Of a stretch of 50,273 bases of DNA, positions 9,102-16,241 are shown piece by piece. A program made the position numbers and the translations under genes. Under the pieces are notes generated by a model. It had not been told where the DNA came from and did not search any database. It saw nothing but the letters and a program-made list of their open reading frames with translations. The DNA is from Candidatus Pacearchaeota archaeon (GTDB lineage Archaea; Nanobdellota; Nanobdellia; Pacearchaeales; GW2011-AR1), in assembly GCA_017609405.1 (NCBI GenBank), contig JAFCDZ010000003.1:1-50273 (forward strand). The letters are read 5' to 3'. Positions within the stretch are counted from its first letter, which is position 1. Every line of letters begins with the position of its first letter.

Positions 9102-9668
9102 ATGAAAAAGAAGAAAGAAGAATCAAACAAAGAAAGCAATTCTGAGGAAGAGGAAACAGAAGAATCTGAAGGAGATATTATAGAGGATTTTCCAGAAGAT
9201 GCTGATTCTGTTGCAGAGGAATTGTCTCCTGATGTTTTGGAGTTTTTAGAGACACGAGGAGGTGTTTCTGCACCTTCTTTAGAAGGAGTTTTAACAGAGC
9301 AAGATGGTGATGTTATAATTGCAGCTCCTTCTCGTTCGAGTGTGGATGAAGGTGAAGAAGAGGTTTCTTATGTAGAGAGAAAAGCAGAACAATATGATGC
9401 TGATGATGCAAATAAAAGGAGTTATGAAAAAAATTTAGAAAAAGGTGTTGGCGAAAGTTATATTCCTTCAGAAATTCAAGCAAGAGAGAATGTTGAATCT
9501 CAAGGATTTTCTCCAATTAAAGAAGAAAAAATAAAGGGGATTGTTCATATGCCAGAGTCTTTAGAACAATCAAGGGAAAAGACACGAGATTATGTTCTTA
9601 GTGAAGATTCAATCCAAAACCCTGATTTAGATAAACCTTTTGAGGATAAGAAATATAAACCCTTATAA
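9102..9668 (+). CDS. highly acidic, probably disordered hypothetical protein
   Basis: ORF rich in E/D/S; co-directional with neighbours. Confidence 0.6.
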   Translation: MKKKKEESNKESNSEEEETEESEGDIIEDFPEDADSVAEELSPDVLEFLETRGGVSAPSLEGVLTEQDGDVIIAAPSRSSVDEGEEEVSYVERKAEQYDADDANKRSYEKNLEKGVGESYIPSEIQARENVESQGFSPIKEEKIKGIVHMPESLEQSREKTRDYVLSEDSIQNPDLDKPFEDKKYKPL

Positions 9669-9680
9669 CTATCTTTTTTT

Positions 9681-11480
9681 ATGACAAAAGAGGGATATGA
9701 AATTAAGGATATCTATCAAGGGAGCTATTCTCCTTTTGATACACTTTATTTAGGTTATAATGCTCGATTAAGTGAAATTGGTTCTCCTACAAGTATAAGA
9801 ACTGCAAATCAATTAAAAGAAATAAATCAAAGAATAAGCGAGGGTGTTGTTCCAATAGAGCTTCAGCCATTAAGTAATGATGTTTTTGAGCAAATTCCAA
9901 AGCAAGACCTTAAAGAAGCACAACGTTTGGCTGAATTAACTGGAGCAAAATTATCTCTACATGCTCCAATTATTGATCCTTCTGGTTTTGGTGAGAGAGG
10001 GTGGTCTGAGATTCAAAAGAAAGAAGCTGAAGAAAGATTGAAATCTGTTTTGGAGAGAGCTTTAGATTTAGATAAAAAAGGAAATGTTCCTGTAGTTATT
10101 CATGCTTCTGCTGCTCCAGGTTCTGAATTTATAATGACTCCTGAAGGAAAGAAAGCAGAGAAAATTGTTGCAATTAATCAAGAAACTGGAGAGCTTACAC
10201 AATCTACGCGAGAAATTAAGTATTATCCTCTTGGAGAGAAAGGAGTTACTAAACAGGAGATGACTCCAGAATCAGGAATAAGGAGTATTAATAATACTAA
10301 ATGGGAAAATACTCTTTTAGAGACTGTTAAAGAATTAGAAGATGTTAAAACAATTGTTAAAAGAAATTATCCTGTTGTTAAAGATATTTTAAAAGGTGTT
10401 GCTGAGGGAAGGTATCCTCCTGATGTTTTGAATGATACTGAAAAAAAAGCTATAATTGAACTTCAAAAAGTTGAAGGGGTTTATTTAGAAGACCTTCAAT
10501 TAAAATTAAATTCTATGTTTAATCAGGCATATAAATATTATGATAATCCAAAAGCAAAAAAAGAATTAGAAAAGTTAGCTGAAGAGTATTCAAAAAGAGT
10601 TAAGGAAATATCGAAAAAAATGTCTAAGGTTCCTGCATTGGCTATATCAGACCAAATTAATGCTGTAAATGATTTTATTAGAAATATTAATGTTGTTTCA
10701 AGAGAATATGGAGCTCCTCAAGTTTTTGTTCCAATTGAGAAATTTGCTGTAGAGAAAGCTTCAGATACTTTTGCTAATGCAGCTTTACATGCTTTTGAAA
10801 TTGCAAAGAAAAAGAAAAAAGAGGCACCAGTTCTTGCAATAGAGAATCTCTATCAAGGAATGGCTTTTTCACAATCAGAAGATTTGAAAAAACTTATTGA
10901 AACTTCACAAGAGAAATTTGCAAAAAAATTAGTTAAAAAAGGGTATTCAAAAGATTTTGCAGAAGAACAAGCAAGAAAGATTATTGGAGCAACTCTTGAT
11001 GTTGGTCATCTGAATATTTCAAGGAAAAAAGGGTTTAGTGAGGAAGATTTGAGAGAGGAGGCAAAGAGAATTGCTAAGCATGTTAAACACATTCATCTAA
11101 CAGATAACTTTGGATTTACAGATAGCCATCTTGCACCTGGAATGGGTAATGTTCCTATTAAAGAGATTCTTCAGGAATTGGATAAAGCAGGGGTTAAAGC
11201 AAGAAAAATTGTTGAGGCAGGTGGTTTTGTTATGAATTTTGAGCGTTCGCCTTTGTCTTATACTCTTGAGGCTTTAGGGTCTTCAATCTATGCAGATGGC
11301 CGAGGTCCTTTTTGGAATTATAACACTGGTTTGTTTGAGGGCTATTATGGTGGAATGGGTCCTATTTTACCAAATATAAATTATAGCACTTTTGGAGCAG
11401 GATTTTCACAATTGCCAATGGACTTAGGAGGGTCTAATCAAGGAAGCGGAAGTAGGTTTAGTGGCAGGCCTATGGAATAA
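9681..11480 (+). CDS. xylose isomerase-like / AP endonuclease 2-like TIM-barrel protein with large insertion
   Basis: LSLHAPIID, VVIHASA, LAIENLYQG, GATLDVGHLNISR, HVKHIHLTDNFGFTDSHLAPGMGNVPIKEIL. Confidence 0.75.
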   Translation: MTKEGYEIKDIYQGSYSPFDTLYLGYNARLSEIGSPTSIRTANQLKEINQRISEGVVPIELQPLSNDVFEQIPKQDLKEAQRLAELTGAKLSLHAPIIDPSGFGERGWSEIQKKEAEERLKSVLERALDLDKKGNVPVVIHASAAPGSEFIMTPEGKKAEKIVAINQETGELTQSTREIKYYPLGEKGVTKQEMTPESGIRSINNTKWENTLLETVKELEDVKTIVKRNYPVVKDILKGVAEGRYPPDVLNDTEKKAIIELQKVEGVYLEDLQLKLNSMFNQAYKYYDNPKAKKELEKLAEEYSKRVKEISKKMSKVPALAISDQINAVNDFIRNINVVSREYGAPQVFVPIEKFAVEKASDTFANAALHAFEIAKKKKKEAPVLAIENLYQGMAFSQSEDLKKLIETSQEKFAKKLVKKGYSKDFAEEQARKIIGATLDVGHLNISRKKGFSEEDLREEAKRIAKHVKHIHLTDNFGFTDSHLAPGMGNVPIKEILQELDKAGVKARKIVEAGGFVMNFERSPLSYTLEALGSSIYADGRGPFWNYNTGLFEGYYGGMGPILPNINYSTFGAGFSQLPMDLGGSNQGSGSRFSGRPME

Positions 11481-11525
11481 TTAACTTTATAAATGATATA
11501 AACCTTTTATTTAAAAAGAGGGAAG

Positions 11526-12377
11526 ATGGCAAGGAAGAGTGTTAAAAAAACAAAAAAGAAAACTTCTGCAAAAAAAACTTCTCAATCTGTAAAAACTCTG
11601 AAATTTGAAGGGGATAGGGATATTGCAATGGATTTTGCTCTAAAAGTTTATAAGAAATTTGATACTGCTGTTAAATCAATTCTCTTGTTTGGTTCTGCTG
11701 CTAAGCACACACAAGAAGCTAATTCAGATATTGATATTGTGATTATTGTTGATGATGCTTCTATTAAGTGGGATACTGAATTAATTGCATGGTACAGAGA
11801 AGAGCTTGAGAAAATACTTGAAAAATGCGATTATGAGAAAACACTTCATATTAATACAATAAAATTAACAACATGGTGGAATGATTTAATTAAAGGAGAC
11901 CCAGTTGTTTTGAATATTCTTAGATATGGTGATGTTTTAGTTGATTCTGGAGGGTTTTTCAAGCCATTAAAGTTGCTTTTGTTGAATGGAATGATTCGTT
12001 CTACTCCTGAGGCAGTTTATGCAGCTCTTTCAAGAGCTCCTGTTAGATTAACAAGAAGTAGAATTGCTGAGTTATCTAGTCTTGAGGAAGTTTACTGGGC
12101 AATGGTTGATACATCTCAGGCAATTTTAATTGCTTTAAATGTTATACCACCTTCACCAGAGCATTTATTTTTTCAATTAAAAGAAAACCTTGTTGATAGA
12201 GGTCTTCTTAAAGAAAAATATCTTCTTTGGTTTAGAGACCTTAGTTTTATACATAAGAAGATAGCTCATAATGAGCTTAAAGACCTTTCAGGAATAAATT
12301 TAGATAGCTGGCGTGATAGAGCAGAAGAATATTTTGAAGTAGTTACTGCACTAATAAAGAAAATTTTGAAGATTTAG
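11526..12377 (+). CDS. nucleotidyltransferase (MNT-like) fused to C-terminal helical (HEPN-like) domain
   Basis: SILLFGSAAKHTQEANSDIDIVIIVDD; helical C-terminus with RDLSFIHKKIAHNE. Confidence 0.7.
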   Translation: MARKSVKKTKKKTSAKKTSQSVKTLKFEGDRDIAMDFALKVYKKFDTAVKSILLFGSAAKHTQEANSDIDIVIIVDDASIKWDTELIAWYREELEKILEKCDYEKTLHINTIKLTTWWNDLIKGDPVVLNILRYGDVLVDSGGFFKPLKLLLLNGMIRSTPEAVYAALSRAPVRLTRSRIAELSSLEEVYWAMVDTSQAILIALNVIPPSPEHLFFQLKENLVDRGLLKEKYLLWFRDLSFIHKKIAHNELKDLSGINLDSWRDRAEEYFEVVTALIKKILKI

Positions 12378-12382
12378 GTTCT

Positions 12383-13027
12383 TTATTCTTTTGAGTTGTC
12401 TCCAAGCTGTTCGAATACTCCTTCAATTTGTCTTGCTCTTCTTCCAAGGTCTACTTTTTTAGCAATATTTAGTGCTTCTGCTAATAAGTAGTCTCCCATA
12501 AGTAATCCAAGAGCTTGTTGTGCTAAGCTTAATCTTTTTTTGTCCTCATCACTTAATAAATCTTCATCAAGTGTTCCTTCTTCTTTTTTCATTATTTCTT
12601 CAACTACTTCACTATATGACTTCTTTTTCCATTCTTCAGGGATTTCTGGAGGAGTTCTCGTGAATCCTTCTTTTCCATCATATTTTTCTTCTATTAATTC
12701 TTCTATTTCTCCGTATGTTAATTGCTGAATAGTGTTTTGAAATATTTCATTTATTTTTTTAAATGCTTCTTCATATGATGGGTCTGCAAAAGGATTTCCT
12801 TTCCAGGTTCTTTCTTCTCCACCCTCTTTTATTTTTTTTACTATTCCATTATCTTCTCCCCACTCTCGAACTATTTCACCTAATGTTTGTCTGCCCTCAT
12901 CTATACCTGTCTTACCAAAATAATTAAGATATTCTTCATTTCTCCCTTCTGCAAGCTCTCTTGCAGCGATTACTCTTCCATAGTTTCTTATTCTATCTAA
13001 ATTTGCTTCTTTATAATCATCAGCCAT
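12383..13027 (-). CDS. hypothetical protein
   Basis: 214-aa ORF, charged, convergent with 11526-12377. Confidence 0.55.
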   Translation of the reverse strand: MADDYKEANLDRIRNYGRVIAARELAEGRNEEYLNYFGKTGIDEGRQTLGEIVREWGEDNGIVKKIKEGGEERTWKGNPFADPSYEEAFKKINEIFQNTIQQLTYGEIEELIEEKYDGKEGFTRTPPEIPEEWKKKSYSEVVEEIMKKEEGTLDEDLLSDEDKKRLSLAQQALGLLMGDYLLAEALNIAKKVDLGRRARQIEGVFEQLGDNSKE

Positions 13028-13094
13028 GATTTATATTAGAATTTAGGGTTTATAAATCTTTCGTTTTTGTTATTACTCTGTAGAAATAACAATT

Positions 13095-13640
13095 TTATTT
13101 CTTTTCAAGGACTTTTGTTACAAATCCTGTTTTACAAGGTAGTTTTGGTTTTATTTTTTTAAGTATCTCTCTTGCTATTTTTTCACCTTTCTCATCAACT
13201 ACTGCTATTGTGAATATTTCTTTTCCTTTTTTTACAATTGCTGCAAGGTTCATTGTTTTTCCAAAAGAAAGCTGCATTCCTGTCTGCATTCTGTCAGCAC
13301 CAGCCCCTGTGAGCATTCTATTTTCTCTTTGTATATGATGTGGGTGAACTTTTACTTGGAAAAAATATTGCTTTGCTAATTGAGCCTCTAATTTTTTATT
13401 TATATATTGTCTGCAAGCTTCTAATGCAAAATCCCTTATCTGAACATCTTCTTTTGAAACTAATGAAACTTCATAAGAAAGTTTTCCTTGCCTATATAAA
13501 TCAGAATTACCCATTTGGAATTTTACTAATTTCTTATTTGGGACTGTTTTTATATATGATTTGCTTCTTTTCTTGCTCTTTCGAGTATAAGGAACAACTC
13601 TGTGTTTTGAATATGCTGATGCTTTTCTTGCTTGTGCCAT
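13095..13640 (-). CDS. rpl10e: 50S ribosomal protein L10e (L16 family)
   Basis: VVPYTRKSKKRSKSYIKTVPNKKLVKFQMGN...VHPHHIQRENRMLTGAGADRMQTGMQ. Confidence 0.9.
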   Translation of the reverse strand: MAQARKASAYSKHRVVPYTRKSKKRSKSYIKTVPNKKLVKFQMGNSDLYRQGKLSYEVSLVSKEDVQIRDFALEACRQYINKKLEAQLAKQYFFQVKVHPHHIQRENRMLTGAGADRMQTGMQLSFGKTMNLAAIVKKGKEIFTIAVVDEKGEKIAREILKKIKPKLPCKTGFVTKVLEKK

Positions 13641-13641
13641 T

Positions 13642-13905
13642 TTATTCTTTTACCTCTACTTCTGTTGTTATTGCTTGCCCTGGAAGACCTTTTTCAAAAA
13701 TAGCTCTTACAAGGCCTTTATTTCCATGAGGAGCAGATATTTTTCCTTTTATTATTTTTCCACTTGGGGTTTTCCATTCTACTTCTTTTCCAACAAATTT
13801 CTCTGCTTTTTCTCTTGAATCAATCCCATTAATTTCAATTATGAAATGTCTCTCATGAACTGTGTGCCTTCCTCTTCTGAATTGTATAACTTTGCCTTTT
13901 GTCAT
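13642..13905 (-). CDS. rpl35ae: 50S ribosomal protein L35Ae
   Basis: IQFRRGRHTVHERHFIIEINGIDSREKAEKFVGKEVEWKTPSGKIIKGKISAPHGNKGLVRAIFEKGLPGQAI. Confidence 0.88.
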   Translation of the reverse strand: MTKGKVIQFRRGRHTVHERHFIIEINGIDSREKAEKFVGKEVEWKTPSGKIIKGKISAPHGNKGLVRAIFEKGLPGQAITTEVEVKE

Positions 13906-13964
13906 AATATTCTCATGATAAAATTAGTTTAAAAAGATTATGTTCTTGTAATTTATATAGGTTT

Positions 13965-14309
13965 TTAAAAATATTGAAAATCAAAACCTCTTAATAATGC
14001 TTCTAAACTTTCTTTTGTTTGTTGTTCTAATCTCTTTTGTTTTAAATTTTCAAATCTATCTAAAGGCATAAGAGAATTATCTTCTATTTCAGATGGTAAC
14101 CTATTAATTTTAATTTCCTTTAATTCATCATAAATCTCTTTTTCCCTTCCGTTACCTCTAGATTGATCCAATACATATACTTTCATTCCATCATAGTCTC
14201 TCAATATAATATAAACTTCATCATCTTCTCCAAAAAAAGCAATGAAATATCCTCTTCTAATACTTTGTGTGATTTCAGAAACTTCGACTCTTTCAGATAC
14301 TCCAAACAT
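13965..14309 (-). CDS. hypothetical protein
   Basis: 114-aa ORF directly downstream of the 14311-16086 gene. Confidence 0.5.
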   Translation of the reverse strand: MFGVSERVEVSEITQSIRRGYFIAFFGEDDEVYIILRDYDGMKVYVLDQSRGNGREKEIYDELKEIKINRLPSEIEDNSLMPLDRFENLKQKRLEQQTKESLEALLRGFDFQYF

Positions 14310-14310
14310 T

Positions 14311-16086
14311 TTACCTTATTAATTTTATTGTGAAATTTCCGTAATACTGGTTAAGAAGTTTTATTTGAGTATAATTTAAATCAGTTATTCTTTTTTCCTT
14401 GTTTTTTTCAAGTTCTTCAATAACTTCCTCCATATTTGATTTTTCTACTTTATTGCTTATTTTGAGGACATTTTCTTTTTCAATCACAAAAAGATTCTCT
14501 CCAGTTAAGATTAATTCTGCAGTTTCTTTTTGTTCACTTTTAGAATATTCTAATAACATTTTTTTATTTTTGTTTTCTTCTATGTCTTTGATTTGAATAT
14601 ATGTTTGGAGGCCATTAATTAGGTTTGCAGACTCTTTTCTTATCTCATCAACTTTCTGGAATCCAATATTTTTCTTTTTTATTTCTGATTTAGCTTTTAT
14701 TATTTTATTAAGAGCTTCTAATTGTCTTGCTGTGAAGACACCTTTTTTTACAAACTCTTTTTCAAACTCTTCTAAAAGGGCTTTTTTTGTTTTCTTTTTG
14801 AATATTTTTTCAAGAAGTTCAAAAACTTGTTCATATAAATTTTCAATTGTTCTTTCTTCTGCCTTTTTTTCTATTTCTTTTCTTAATTCTTTTAATCTTT
14901 CTAAATACTCTTCAGTATTTTTCAAGAGCCTATCAATTTCTTTTCCACTTATTTCTTTTAATCTTCCATGCTCATAATCTTTGTAAAGCTTTACAACTTC
15001 TGCAAGAGTATCAATGTATTTTTTTTCGAGAATTTTTTCTTTTTTTAAGAAAACTCTTTCCATTTCTTTTACTGTTTGTTTTGGTGTTGGTGGTGCTAAT
15101 CCATACAACATTAAGATTCCTTGGCTTGGGGTTAATGCACTCCAATAAATATCATGAACAAGAATATCCATTAGTGCTCTATGAGCTCTTTTTGTTCCTT
15201 GGTCTCCAGAAGACATAAACATATTTATTGCTTCTGGGCTTGGTTTTAGCTTTCCCATTCTTAGTAGGGCTTTCCATGGAAGGAATGTCCCTCTGTCATG
15301 GAGCGGGAAGCCATCTCTTATGAATGTAAACATAACTGGAACAGCATCTTTTACACTATCCCAGAATTCTGTTAGTAAATATATCTGTGGCTCTAATTTA
15401 TTTTTTGCTCCAGCAAGGAAGGAAGCTTCACTTACCATCTGGTATATTTGAGCTCTTAGTCTTTCCTTTAACTCTATTCTTGACATTCTTTTTACATCTG
15501 TGTCATTGATTATAATGAAAACATCTACATCAGAGGTCTTTGTTGCTTCTCCTCTTACTAAACTTCCTGCAATAACATAACTTACAACATATTTATCAAA
15601 TTTTTTTAATACAAGTGCTTTATGTATTTCTGCTACTCTTAAAGCATCAAGGAAACCAGTGTCATAGATTGGGAAGGATAATCCAATTGCATTTACTAAT
15701 TCAAACCTACTGTCAAGACATGCTTCAAATACATCAACAGGGGTTTTTATCTGTAGCCATATTTTTCTATCTTTTTTTTCTTCTATTTTTCTAATAATAT
15801 CTTCTTTTATTTTTGGGATATCTTTATAATGTTTTTCAGGAATTAACATGTATAGGTGAATGTGTTTCTCTGTTTCTTTTGGAACTTCTTCTTCCTCAAT
15901 AAAAAGGTCTATGCTTTGCGGTGGTAAAATACTAAGAGAAAGGGTGAAAGGATATTTTTTTATAATGTATTTTTTTAATTCTTCAAGTTCTTTTTTTGTT
16001 TTTTCCAATTCATCCTTTGCTTTTATGTTATTTGTCGGAAGCTCTGGTATTTTCGGGTTTTTGTAATTTTCTATCTTTTCATCCAT
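14311..16086 (-). CDS. nucleotidyltransferase-domain protein with long helical C-terminal region
   Basis: VIAGSLVRGEATKTSDVDVFIIIND; PSQGILMLYGLAPPTPKQTVKEMERVF. Confidence 0.75.
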   Translation of the reverse strand: MDEKIENYKNPKIPELPTNNIKAKDELEKTKKELEELKKYIIKKYPFTLSLSILPPQSIDLFIEEEEVPKETEKHIHLYMLIPEKHYKDIPKIKEDIIRKIEEKKDRKIWLQIKTPVDVFEACLDSRFELVNAIGLSFPIYDTGFLDALRVAEIHKALVLKKFDKYVVSYVIAGSLVRGEATKTSDVDVFIIINDTDVKRMSRIELKERLRAQIYQMVSEASFLAGAKNKLEPQIYLLTEFWDSVKDAVPVMFTFIRDGFPLHDRGTFLPWKALLRMGKLKPSPEAINMFMSSGDQGTKRAHRALMDILVHDIYWSALTPSQGILMLYGLAPPTPKQTVKEMERVFLKKEKILEKKYIDTLAEVVKLYKDYEHGRLKEISGKEIDRLLKNTEEYLERLKELRKEIEKKAEERTIENLYEQVFELLEKIFKKKTKKALLEEFEKEFVKKGVFTARQLEALNKIIKAKSEIKKKNIGFQKVDEIRKESANLINGLQTYIQIKDIEENKNKKMLLEYSKSEQKETAELILTGENLFVIEKENVLKISNKVEKSNMEEVIEELEKNKEKRITDLNYTQIKLLNQYYGNFTIKLIR

Positions 16087-16241
16087 ATCTTAATTATGGA
16101 TTATGTGTTTTTAAATGTTTTTTATTAAACTTTTGTCCTAAAAAGGATATTATAAAGAAAGGGTTAATATCTAATTACCTTATGGCAAGGTTCAGCAAAG
16201 ATAATCAAAAAAGTACAGAATTCAAATTTTTTAATTAATTT

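Noticed and set aside
16183-16239. 18-aa ORF MARFSKDNQKSTEFKFFN between divergent genes
   Set aside because: Too short to support without conservation data; no clear ribosome-binding site.
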